Of a DNA stretch of 64,000 bases, positions 48,849 through 59,118 are shown piece by piece. Source of the DNA: Dactylellina haptotyla (taxonomy: Eukaryota > Ascomycota > Orbiliomycetes > Orbiliales > Orbiliaceae). The notes beneath the pieces were generated by a model. The model did no database searches and had not been told where the DNA came from. It worked only from the letters and a program-made list of their open reading frames with translations. How positions within the stretch are numbered: position 1 is the first letter of the stretch; each line of letters begins with the position of its first letter. A program made the translations under genes and the position numbers. The DNA lies in assembly GCA_031310005.1 (NCBI GenBank), contig CM062381.1:372001-436000 (forward strand). The letters run 5' to 3'.

Positions 48849-50895
48849 TTAATTCGCGCGCTGCGGGCTATCGTCCCTGATACCCTCCTTTTCCTCGTAT
48901 GTCGCTTTCTCGTGTGCCTCTTCAAGATCAGATCCCCGATGGACTCCTGCGGCTTCTTCCGTGCCGTCGTCTGCCGACATATCCCTATTCTTCCGCTCAG
49001 GGCCGATAAAAGTCAAAAGCATGACATATGCCTATGAAACGCAAAGTAAACGCAGGTTAGCCAAAATCCTGGGAAGTTATGAAACAAATTATGCAATAGT
49101 GATAAAGTGGACTCACGAAAACGGCACCCATAAAGATGACCATGACCTTGCCATAGTCGTATCGTTGCACGCCTGAAGCTGTCGGTGGCAATGGCCATTT
49201 CTCACCGAGCTTCGCCTCAATAGTACTTGATGCTGAGGATACGAGGTTACCAAGTTGGTAGGAGGTACCGACGACGAAGGTACGGAAGGATCCCGGTGAT
49301 AACTCCATCAAGTGGATAGGGATCACACCCCATGCTCCCTGCACGGCGAATTGTTCTACCATCGAGACTTTATTAGCCAAAACGCGAGCCGGAGAACACA
49401 GGTCGGAGATATTCTTACCAAAGAATGCGGCCGCCATGATGCTATTCGATCGAAGGAAGCCGTATGGGTAGAGAAGCGCACCACCAAGGATACACATAAC
49501 AACTATGGAGCTAAAATAGATGTACAGTTAGCAACCGTAGCAAAGGTCTATCGGTATATTCACTTATGAACCTACAATCTTCGTCCAAAAATTTGAGAGC
49601 AGTATCCAACAACAGTGCCACCTGTATAGATTATAGGTTAGATCTCCTCTTCACCAATTTCTCGATGTTCAATAGTTCCATACCTGTCAAAGCCCCAAGG
49701 TTTGCAACAACTTGCGTCACAGTAACACGGTCATGACTAAATCCGAGCTGGTTCTGCAACATTGTAGGATATAAATCTTGAGATCCATGAGACTATCGTA
49801 ACGTTAGTATTCCTCCCAGTCTTCCAAAAAGCCAATATTAGTGAATACTTACCATAAAGTTGAATCCAGCCATCAGCAAAACAAGGTAGATGAGCATCAA
49901 CCAGTATTTCCTCAAGGCGATCTTTCCTTCTTGAATAAACACCTTCTCAACGCCGATATCTCGGCCCTGTTTTCGGAGCTCCATACGTTTTTGGAAAGCC
50001 TCGGTTTCTGGTAGGAAGTAACGGAAGATGATGAGAAGAACCGGTGGGCAAGCACTGTATAAAAAATACAACATTAGCAACCCTATACACTTGAGGAAAT
50101 CACTTTTACAAGTTGTATATGTAGTTACTCACCCAAACCAAAACAGAGGCCTCCACCCATGAGAGGTCGTATTCACAAATGCTCTCGCGAATACCACAGC
50201 CAAAAGATAACCAAAGGCGTATCCTTGTTGTAGCATACCGCTAACAATACCTCTAGCTGCCGGCGGGAGATCTTCTAACGCGGTTGCCGCCACATTGCCG
50301 TACAGCCCACCCATAGCGATTCCGAAACAGGCCCTGACACCCAAAAACTGGCTGTAGGTGTTGACGAATCCCGTGGCGAGTTCGAAGACGATGAAAAGGA
50401 CATTGTTGATAATATAAGGCCATTTACGCCCGTATCGATCAGACGCGAGACCGAAGGTTATAGCGCCGACGGAACGCAGCATGAGCACCAGAGTGATGCC
50501 CCATGTTATGTCCGAGTTTTTCTTGCCGAATTCCTCGGCTAGATCGGTGACGACAAGGGAAACGGTGAAGAAGTCTAAAGGTTATTATAAACGTTAGCTC
50601 GTGCTCGTGATACCTCCAGTCTTCGCAGATCTCTCAGGAAACCGACATACCAAACGCATCCCTGTGTTCACCCAATATCCTGTTAGCTTTCAATACCGAA
50701 TAGCTAGTAAATAGCGCGATATGAGAGAAAGTGCACTCACCAAGTCCATCCCAAGAACGCGACAGCGAAATTCAGCCAGTTCGACTTGGTCAATGACCCG
50801 AGAACCTTAATAGGATTCGGCGCGGGATCGAACGTCGGCGCCAATGTCGTCACTCGCGTGCGAAGGTACTCGCCAACACTCATCTTGAACGGCAT
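48849..50895 (-). CDS. Jen1-like monocarboxylate/proton permease
   Basis: Eight exons (50895-50741, 50661-50651, 50574-50133, 50054-49853, 49792-49684, 49621-49576, 49510-49117, 49031-48849) encode 513 residues; every junction keeps frame. Introns are 60-85 bp. Exon 2 is an 11-nt microexon that supplies the residues of WDAFD. Jen1-family MFS proteins import lactate, pyruvate and related acids with protons at the plasma membrane. The family signature NxxSHxSQDxxxT is fully present (NFMSHGSQDLYPT), with DRYGRKWP after helix 2 and a WGVIPIHLMELSP segment. The C-terminal tail is acidic, with Lys residues suited to ubiquitin-driven turnover as known for yeast Jen1. Repression by glucose is expected from the family, not shown here. 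Confidence 0.95.
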
Positions 50896-53552
50896 TTTTG
50901 ACTAACACAGTCGGAACTCAATTCCAACGACACAGAGAGTATTTCCACGCAAAAAAAGCCCGAGGGAAGGGGTAGAAAGGAAAAGATAGATCGCCAGGAC
51001 TTCCAACCCGGACAATTAATTTCTTTAATACGACAATGAAAAATAAAAGATCCAGGAAATAATTTATCTACCGAACCGGATCCTCGTTCTCGTCGATAAA
51101 TCGAGAAGGTGACAACACAATGAGAAAAACGGGAGCAATCTTCCTCGAAAGCGGGCGGCGAAAAAATGTGACGTTACCCAAGTGAGGTAGTCCTGCGCAC
51201 ATGCATACCAGAGCTGCACAAGGTAAGGGAGCCGCCTTGGTATTACTTCAGGAATGTGAAAAGCACAAAGCAACTTTCAGGCAGAGGAAAAAGGACCTAG
51301 CAGTCAGGGAAGACGCCATGTAATTTATACTTCAGTCGCAACCAGGTCAGCCCACGAGGCCGGCGGGCACGCTCTCGCGGGACATCGTTTTTTATTCTCC
51401 AAACTGGTTTGAAGGGTCTTAGGATCATCTGAAAGGCTGCATGTAGCTCCCAGGCTAACTGGTAGTTTGATATACGTTCAAACCCAAGCCATGGGTTGAT
51501 CGACAGTTTCCCTTGCCCGTTCTTTTTCGTCAAGAAGGTACAAACTACCACACTTGATAGGTACCTGGAGAGAGAGAGTTGGATGATTACTTCATACCCC
51601 GTCTCGGACGATTCGCTCTATTCGGTCTCCCCACATCATGAGACCCGTGGAGGGCAACAGCATAACAATATCTGTGCAGGGTGGAGCATGGGATGTAGTA
51701 AGCTAGGATACAGGGTTGGCGAAGCTTAAAATTCTGCGGGGATAAAATGTAGCGAGCGAGCGAGCGATTCAAGGCTGCACCGCACTGATATCAATCGACT
51801 CGAATGTCTTTGAAAGAAAGATAGATATCGGGCCACGGCCGACGGATATTACCACGCGCTCCTCCTCTCTCCTCGTTATTCGTTATTCAGCGAAGGTGAT
51901 TAGTAGAGCGGAACAACCGAAGCATTATCAATCGGCGGCTGGGGGTTGTAACAGAACCCCGTTTAAACTCCATCTTCCCGAGGCATTATCTGCTCTGCCA
52001 CCGTCCATCGCTACGAAGTTGAGTATACCTACGCGCGCCAAGCGGCAGATTGCCCTCGCTCTTTTGATTCCTAAACATTTCAAGGTACTGCCAGTATTCT
52101 CTTCGAAGGGGGTATAGAGCCGGGCGCTGCGGGCATCTCACGAAAACAATCAGGCAACTGATTCATGCATGCCCTTAGACCCTAAACCCCCTCGAGGGCT
52201 TCCTCCTCGAAGGGTAGTGTGTCGCCCGAGCAAGCCTCTCGACGCATGCAATGGATGCATGGGGTGTGGGTCCCAGGCGGGTTGTGTGTTGTAGACGTCA
52301 CAGATGCACCTGCCCCCAAGAAATCTTGCGGGGAACAAGCTTTTGGGCTTGTCGGCTTGGGGTTCTTTGTGGCACTCGGCAGTCGTCACTACCCCAGTTC
52401 CCTCCTTCGAGACTTTCGGAACACGGGCTTGGCTACCACATCTCGCAATCCCCTTATCGTCCTTTTTGTAACGAATACCGACGAGGACGAGGTCTCCCTC
52501 TGAAGATATTCCCCGGCCACGAGAAAATGCCGGGTTGGCTTGCTAGGCAACTAGAGCAGGGTCGGCGATGTTCACGGAAGATGTCGGGTTGGGGGAATGT
52601 TCTGTTGTAGCTTCTGAGCACAAAATTCTATGTCTCAGAAAACTCTGCGCATGAAGCTTTTCGTCTTTATGGCGATGGCTGCGTTTGGTGGTGAACTGCG
52701 AAGAAGTTCCGGGGCACAAAATTCGCGCTGGTGGCTTGGGGTTACTTCGAACGGGTAGCCAAGCGGTAGGGCAGGAAAGTGTTCAGATGTATTACCCTCA
52801 GGCTAGATAACGTGAAGGGCCTGAGCGCCCCAGGCTTCCCGCTTCTCAAGGGAGAAAAAAAACCTTCGTTTCCCCAGTTTTACTGATCCGTTGTGACAAG
52901 TTTGCCTCAGAATCGCAATTCGTACGATACCGATGGCGGGTTTCGTTGGTAGAAAGATTTGGTTTGTTCGTGACGAGACCAGATTGGTTCCGGTTAGCCG
53001 GCCGTGGATCACCAACTAAAAGGCATGCATGTCGCATATCGGCCTCAGTCAAGTTTTTGCCTGGCGCTCTGTGTGGTATTCTTGAGTTCCAGTTGAAGAT
53101 ACAGAATCTGGGTCGGCATACGATAGCGGCAACTAGAAATAATCAGGAAATGAGCTGATCGTCAGATGTTAGTTCTCAACCAAATAACTCGAGAAAATCG
53201 AGCTGCACTTACCAGGTAACTATAGCCTACCAACAAAAGTGCCCTGACTCGAGTGGGGTCCTTGTATATTAATCACGGTCAACGGCCGGGTGCATTTTAA
53301 AAGCGCCAAGCTTGGAATATTAATCTTCAGAGACTTTGATCTAGAATCTATATTATTTTGTCAGATAAGTCTAGCTATACACATTTATAATCCCAAACAC
53401 CTTTTCCCGCTGTCATGCCGATATCGCTTATAAACTCCAATGCCTCAGAAACAAAAGCCCACAAGATAGAAACCTATACAACGCTCAAGACTAGACATTA
53501 ACCAAAATTGAAAGAGGCCAAAAAGGTCTTCCTTCCAACGACAAAATAAGAT
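50896..53552. other. Intergenic, 2.7 kb
   Basis: Promoter of the Jen1-like gene at its left end and the 3' flank of the tRNase Z-like gene at its right. A GCGA tetranucleotide repeat (four units) lies at 51751-51766. No gene is supported; frames of 60-119 codons are antisense to each other. Confidence 0.5.
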
Positions 53553-54839
53553 TTAAACCATCATCGACCCTGCTTTCTCTGTGATTTCATTGCCACCGTC
53601 CACCCAAACCACAATATTGGAAGGACAACCAGCCTCGGTGTCGCTCAAATTCTCGAAAAACTCCACAATTTCTGCATCCGAGTATCGTTTGCTGAAATGC
53701 ATAAGAACCCAAGTAGTCTGCGTATGTCTTCGCACGATCGGCTCCAAATCGGCCCATAGCGTATGAAGTGTCTTTACGGCTTGTGCTCTGTGGCTTTCGT
53801 AAAGAAAACTGCACTCCGTTATCACGACAGGACAGTGCGACAGTCCTTTCTCTTCGTTACCGGTCAGCCACTCCGGATCCCCCAGGAGAGAAGTGTGGTC
53901 TCCGTCGCCGAGGAACGCGAAAATCGGCGTCTTATGCTGATAAGTTATTTCGATACCTTGTTGCCTGAGGTCCCTCAGTTCAAGACCAGGGAGGGTTCTA
54001 TATGCAGGTTTTAAACGATTGGAGGTTTGCGTGAACATGAATCCCACGGATGGGACAGTGTGATTACGTGGGAGTATCGATACTGTTATCGCAGGATGTG
54101 TTTTGAGAGTGAATACCGCGTCCGCGGCAGTAGTGACGGGAACAATATTGTGAGTTGGCAGAAGCAAGGTGGATGGATCTTCATCCTCGTCGAGGTCTTC
54201 CTGACTGGGTTCACCAGTTTCCTTGGCAATAGCGGCCTTCAGTTTCGACCTCAAGGCTGCGTTCGAGGCCCGATTCGGGGAAGGGGTCATTGAACGGGAT
54301 GCAGGTGCGCTTCTGGGCGTGAGCCGGCCTTCGACGGTCAAATAGGTGTTCCCAACACCATTTTGGTCGAAGTTGTGATAACTCCTGACCGGGAAGCCAA
54401 GGTTCAGAGCTTTGCTACTGAGGATGTAGTCGTCCAAGAATCTAGCCGTCTCGGCAGGGACGTAGATATCCGGAGGGGTCATTCGTCTACAATAGGCGAG
54501 AATATTGTAGGAATGATCAGAGTGGCCGTGAGTTATAAATACATTTTGCGGGCGGGAATCGTCGATTAAGACGCCAGCGTCAAGGACCGTATTAAGAGAA
54601 GGGACAAGAAAAGAAGTATGCCAGGCGGCCCGAGAGCGGCCGACCAACTTATGCTGTTGAAATGGCTTAGGAAGCGTCCAATGAAGTGTTTGTGACCGAG
54701 TTGGCTGAAGTAACGGGGTGGCAAATGTAGGGCGAGTGCGTGGAGTTATAGCCTGAGGTATGCTTGTCTTATGTTGAGACTGCGCAGCGACCTCTGTTGG
54801 TGGCGAGCCTTCAGCTTGCGGTTTCTCTTTTTGCTCCAT
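53553..54839 (-). CDS. tRNase Z-like metallo-beta-lactamase-fold hydrolase
   Basis: A single exon of 428 residues from the ATG at 54839. The zinc-binding motif THGHSDH (H104, H106, D108, H109) is intact, and later family elements are visible: a GDGDHTSLL segment with the bridging Asp near residue 315, a TECSFL segment, and MHFSKRYSD near the C-terminus, which resembles the HFSxRY motif of tRNase Z. These enzymes trim the 3' trailer of pre-tRNAs. The protein is of short-form length with an extra 50-residue disordered head and an insert (about 175-225, Ser/Pro- and acidic-rich) between the core strands. The insert and lack of a long-form N-terminal half suggest a plant TRZ-like or related esterase-type member rather than the essential long-form enzyme. 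Confidence 0.85.
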   Translation of the reverse strand: MEQKEKPQAEGSPPTEVAAQSQHKTSIPQAITPRTRPTFATPLLQPTRSQTLHWTLPKPFQQHKLVGRSRAAWHTSFLVPSLNTVLDAGVLIDDSRPQNVFITHGHSDHSYNILAYCRRMTPPDIYVPAETARFLDDYILSSKALNLGFPVRSYHNFDQNGVGNTYLTVEGRLTPRSAPASRSMTPSPNRASNAALRSKLKAAIAKETGEPSQEDLDEDEDPSTLLLPTHNIVPVTTAADAVFTLKTHPAITVSILPRNHTVPSVGFMFTQTSNRLKPAYRTLPGLELRDLRQQGIEITYQHKTPIFAFLGDGDHTSLLGDPEWLTGNEEKGLSHCPVVITECSFLYESHRAQAVKTLHTLWADLEPIVRRHTQTTWVLMHFSKRYSDAEIVEFFENLSDTEAGCPSNIVVWVDGGNEITEKAGSMMV

Positions 54840-56229
54840 CTTGAGATATTGTGAAGTTGATTGCGAATATTAAATGCAAATGTCGATTAGATATTAATAT
54901 AGATCTAAGACCTTTGTTATTGAAAGAAGAAGAAAAGCTAATTGTTTGATTTTTGGGTCCGATTTGCCTCTGATACACCTCGAAGAATGTCGAATATCGT
55001 GTCCCTTAAGTACGTTTTATGCAACGGGAGCACATGCGCACAACGACTTTGCACACAGCCCCCTGTCGTTGGTGTTGAGGTTGGATTTTGGGACGCCCTA
55101 GCCACCAAGCGAACAAAATTGGCAGTGAAACCCACCAGAAGGAGTCACAAATGCAGGTGCAAATTGCCAATTCAAATATGGATGAGTCAAACGGGCGACC
55201 AAGATAGATCCAAATAGCGAAAGACTAATCGCGAAGGAGTATCAATGGAACTTTTTGTACCGATTTTAAGGACTTAGACCCTGCTTGACATCACAGCCGC
55301 GGGGAGAAATGTTGTACAGACGGACTGGGCTGATTAATCTGTTGAGTTCAAAGTACCACCGAGCCAAAGCGTAGCTAGGGTTAGGGTCGAGAAAAAGTTG
55401 ACTTTCCGGATTCTATATTCGTGTGCCGCTCAGATGGGAGAAAGATGTTATGTAACCTCTGCAAGTAACAATGTTCATATATGTCCGCGTCCTCAGCTAA
55501 GGGATATAGAGATTATTCAATATGACAATTGCAACCAACCTTGACCAACTCGAATGCAAGGACCTTCTCCGCGTTCAATAAGGTATCCCATACGCGATAG
55601 ACCGGAAGTTGATAAGACAAAGAACTGCAAAATGCTAGGTAGGCTGGGCCGGACTTCCTGTGTCACGCCCCTCGGAGATATCTGTCGGCACGGGGTTCCA
55701 GCCTCAGATCGGTGGATTGCACATCAAATATGATTGCCAAAATGGGAAATGTTGCACTTTGCCGACAACACACTTTCAACGACATCGGCAACACGGAACC
55801 CATTATTGTCACAGCGATGACAGCGTGAAGCATTGGTCAGGCGAGCGGGTGGATAGATTTAAGTAGAAGAAAGATGATGTAGATATAAGATCGCTCGAGA
55901 TAGGTCCTGCTTTATAATCTATTACGTACAACGTCGAAATCTACCTCTCTTAGTTGAAGATACGAGACGGTAACAGGGCTCTACAGTGAGTGTGCCTAGA
56001 GACAGCGTACGGGTAATTCGGTTGATCAGACGTAACAATTGGCTCCTAAACACCAGCCATCGTAAACATTTCTTAGCGCTGTCCGTCCTTTCCTATCTTT
56101 CCATCTATTCACCTTTCACCTTTCATCCCTAATCGACAATAACAAGCTGCTCAGTACCTCCAAGTCACTAACAGGCTGCTCTCATACACATTGGTTTAAT
56201 ATACCCATCAACTCCCAGATCTACCCGTG
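54840..56229. other. Divergent intergenic region, 1.4 kb
   Basis: It separates the tRNase Z-like gene (-) from the RNase H-like gene (+) and should hold both promoters. It contains a telomere-like TAGGGTTAGGGT at 55376-55387. The last 150 bp before 56230 are CT-rich leader sequence. Short frames at 54942-55217 and 55660-55866 have no family features. Confidence 0.5.
55376..55387 (+). promoter_or_regulatory. Telobox-like TTAGGG doublet
   Basis: TAGGGTTAGGGT equals two telomeric units in register. In several ascomycetes short TTAGGG boxes in promoters bind Tbf1/Teb1-type factors of RNA-processing and ribosomal genes. The neighbouring tRNase Z-like gene would fit such control. A chance match or an internal telomere scar is possible. 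Confidence 0.3.
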
Positions 56230-59118
56230 ATGGATCGCGCTTTTGCGGTTCAAGTATACGAATCCGATGGAAAAACTTACGCCCGTCCCCCGCCGTGGGA
56301 CTCTCCTGAAGAGTTCGCCTTGCCATCTCCTGTAGCCCTTCCTACCAAGCCAATGCTCGCTGCCCCAATTCAACAAGCGGCTAGCCCATCACAGATCAAA
56401 TCGCCTTCTGTTCAGAATGGAGATGTCACTAACGACTCTAATCCCCACCCTTCCAATATTACCACCTATAATGGACCTCCTATTTCTCATCACGACAATG
56501 GCGAGCTACCAGATGCTACACCCTCACTTCAGACTCATGGATCTCGTCAAATGTACACGCCCGGGACTGCATGGGTTAACACAGACTCTCATATTTGGCC
56601 TGAGGTTTCCGTTGGCTACATGACACTTTCGCCTCAAGCAGCCGCCCAAAGAGCTCTGATGCTGGCCGAGCAGGATCGTCTGCTTCAACAGCCCGCTCAT
56701 TCACCAACTGCATCGGCGGACCCTCAAATGCAGTCACAGATTCAATTCATCAACAGCCAGTTGGATTCTCCCAAAGGACTTGTTGGTCGAACCCGCAAAA
56801 TCCTACCACGTCCCTATAGTAACGGCTCCGGTCCGTATCCTGGGGCATTGGCTCCAGAACCTGCAAAGCTAAGATTTGCAGAAGTTCAAACTCCAGAATA
56901 CTACGAGCGACAGAAACAGCAGAGAGAACTTGGCATTTCGGGGCTGTTCTACGCACCAAATTCCCGGCAAACAGTTGCACGCACAGCTTCTCCGGTCATT
57001 CGGAAACCGCGTGGGAAGCCACCATTGTTTGCCGGTGTTAAGAAAAAATCTGGACCGAAAAGAGCTGGCTCTAGGCCAAGAAATGCTGCTGCGTTGGAAT
57101 CTGCAGTAATACAAGCACTTGACCCAGCTCTATTGGGAGATACCCAATCACCCAACCAGGGTCACAATGGCATTATAGCTTCTGAGCAAGCAGAATCAGA
57201 GATGTTCATCGAAGATACCGACAACCGTCTACAGCAAAATCAACCAACACTGGAAGAAGCTGACATGGCTGGTGGCCAAGAAATCGATGTTTCCCAATGG
57301 CTTGACCCGGCCCTCCATGCAGCAAGCCAAAGTGGCGGAGAAGTTATCCCGGGCTCTCCATCCTATTCCTTCCATCCTTCTTCACAAACTTATCAATCCC
57401 AAAAGTCTCATAATTCTAGCGCATCAAGTCCTGAATCTTTCTCGTCGAATAGCAGCATATACCGCCTTACGCCACAGCCGGATAATATATATTTTCTTTC
57501 GCCGCGCCAGATGGGATTTCAGCCGAACAGTGCGGGGAGCCCTGAGAGTCAAGCATCAAACGGCAGTATCCACCGAGAGGCACCAGCAGCATCCCCTTTA
57601 CCCTTCATACCACATCATATCCAACCGATAGTACTCAGCCCGGAATCAGATACGTCCTGTAGCAGCATCTACAGAGCCACGCCATCCCCCGGAGCATCTG
57701 CCGCCAACCAAGTTCTCGAAATGGTCTCCTTCACTCCACCTTCATACGCTGGCATCGACGGCTACAGTATCAATGATGAATCTACCCGTTCCCACAGGGC
57801 AGGTCAACCTTCAATACCACCACAAATTCCTCAAATCCCCATGTCACCCCGAGATATCGATTCCAGCTTTGTGTACCAGCCACTAGTCTGGTACAGTTGC
57901 GCCAAAGACATATTGAAACCGCATCTTCCACCTGCGCTCGATGCCGATATTCACGATCAAGTACTCTCTCGCCGTGATATCTCACTACCCACTGATACGC
58001 AAGTGAATTACGTTGATCGCTATCGGTGGACCAACGTCATGGTATCGGTTTACGCCATTACAGTTCGATATAAAACGGTCAAAACTGCGGATGCACAAGG
58101 TAACGAATGTATGCTATCGCCGATGAGCGGCTGCGCGGTGACCTGGGGACCAGACATCAGAACAGGCAGAACGAGCACTTGTTTTCCGTTATTGAAGGAG
58201 CAGGACGCGGGATGTTCGATGCTGAAAGCAGTCAGACTCGCCTTGAGGGTTATGGAGTGGAAGGAGATGGGGTATAAACAGATCACGATCCTGACGGATG
58301 ATATGCGGCTCTGGTCGTTTGTGATGCATAAGGGTCGGTTTGAGAAGATTGGTGGGGAGGAAGGAGAGTTGTTGAAATGCTTGTGGAAGGATATCGTGGG
58401 CATGGAGGCGCGAGGGGTGAAAGTTACGTTTTGGAAGGTGGATGAGGATGATGTTAGGGGAGTCATGGGGTTGGCGGAGCAGGCGCTCCCACCAACGAGG
58501 TTGATGACGGACGGTATTAAGATTCTCAGTGATTACGAGTTCGAAGTTGGGGGTGAGATGTGGAAGTGGAGAAGGGGCGATGGGGGGTGGGAGAACCTCG
58601 GGAAGCTGACTATTGCTCGCCATGTCGATATGCTGGATACTATGCGAATGGAGGTGGATACAATGGAGTTACCTGATAATGGCAGTTCATCTTTATCTGA
58701 CCGTTCAGGTTCCTCGACTGGCATTATCGACCATGCAGAGGCACCGGCCGTCGAAGGGCAGAAAGGGAAAGCTCCGGCAATAGATCAGTCTCCGGTAACT
58801 AAACCAACATCACTTTCTGATTCGGAAATTGGGGAGAGACAGCGAGGGGGGAGGAAGGTACGCAAGCTACAAGCTCCCGAGAGACAAGAAGGTGAAAGTA
58901 CATGTAGTTCGAACGGGTCGACCCTGACAAACGTGTCGGATTCATTTTTAGAGCGTCTGAGACAGCAGGTCGGAGCAGAGATTTTAGGTTTAGGTGAGGA
59001 GGAGATTATGAACGGAAAGTCGAGAATGGGACGATGGACCCACAGACGCACGAATGGGGTGACGAATGCGAACGGGGTGACGAATACCGTCAACGGTGGT
59101 GGAGAAGGTAAATTATAG
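56230..59118 (+). CDS. Large protein with a C-terminal RNase H-like region, 962 aa
   Basis: A single exon; the ATG at 56230 is used rather than the GTG one codon before. The N-terminal 570 residues are low-complexity (Pro, Ser, Gln) and carry three repeats of an SPES...SIYRxTP type near residues 400, 437 and 470, plus a basic segment (RKPRGKPPLFAGVKKKSGPK) near 257-276. Residues about 605-760 resemble an RNase H-like fold: a strand (VYAITVRYKT), a second strand (GCAVTWGP), a helix (KAVRLALRVMEW), the strand ITILTDD, a helix, and the strand VKVTFWKV followed by DEDD and a closing helix. The first catalytic Asp is not evident, so it may bind rather than cut. The C-terminal 150 residues are again disordered and end in NGVTNANG repeats. 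Family assignment is tentative. Confidence 0.75.
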   Translation: MDRAFAVQVYESDGKTYARPPPWDSPEEFALPSPVALPTKPMLAAPIQQAASPSQIKSPSVQNGDVTNDSNPHPSNITTYNGPPISHHDNGELPDATPSLQTHGSRQMYTPGTAWVNTDSHIWPEVSVGYMTLSPQAAAQRALMLAEQDRLLQQPAHSPTASADPQMQSQIQFINSQLDSPKGLVGRTRKILPRPYSNGSGPYPGALAPEPAKLRFAEVQTPEYYERQKQQRELGISGLFYAPNSRQTVARTASPVIRKPRGKPPLFAGVKKKSGPKRAGSRPRNAAALESAVIQALDPALLGDTQSPNQGHNGIIASEQAESEMFIEDTDNRLQQNQPTLEEADMAGGQEIDVSQWLDPALHAASQSGGEVIPGSPSYSFHPSSQTYQSQKSHNSSASSPESFSSNSSIYRLTPQPDNIYFLSPRQMGFQPNSAGSPESQASNGSIHREAPAASPLPFIPHHIQPIVLSPESDTSCSSIYRATPSPGASAANQVLEMVSFTPPSYAGIDGYSINDESTRSHRAGQPSIPPQIPQIPMSPRDIDSSFVYQPLVWYSCAKDILKPHLPPALDADIHDQVLSRRDISLPTDTQVNYVDRYRWTNVMVSVYAITVRYKTVKTADAQGNECMLSPMSGCAVTWGPDIRTGRTSTCFPLLKEQDAGCSMLKAVRLALRVMEWKEMGYKQITILTDDMRLWSFVMHKGRFEKIGGEEGELLKCLWKDIVGMEARGVKVTFWKVDEDDVRGVMGLAEQALPPTRLMTDGIKILSDYEFEVGGEMWKWRRGDGGWENLGKLTIARHVDMLDTMRMEVDTMELPDNGSSSLSDRSGSSTGIIDHAEAPAVEGQKGKAPAIDQSPVTKPTSLSDSEIGERQRGGRKVRKLQAPERQEGESTCSSNGSTLTNVSDSFLERLRQQVGAEILGLGEEEIMNGKSRMGRWTHRRTNGVTNANGVTNTVNGGGEGKL

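Noticed and set aside
52178-52191. CCCTAAAC-like telomere match
   Set aside because: Only one unit is present, well within chance.
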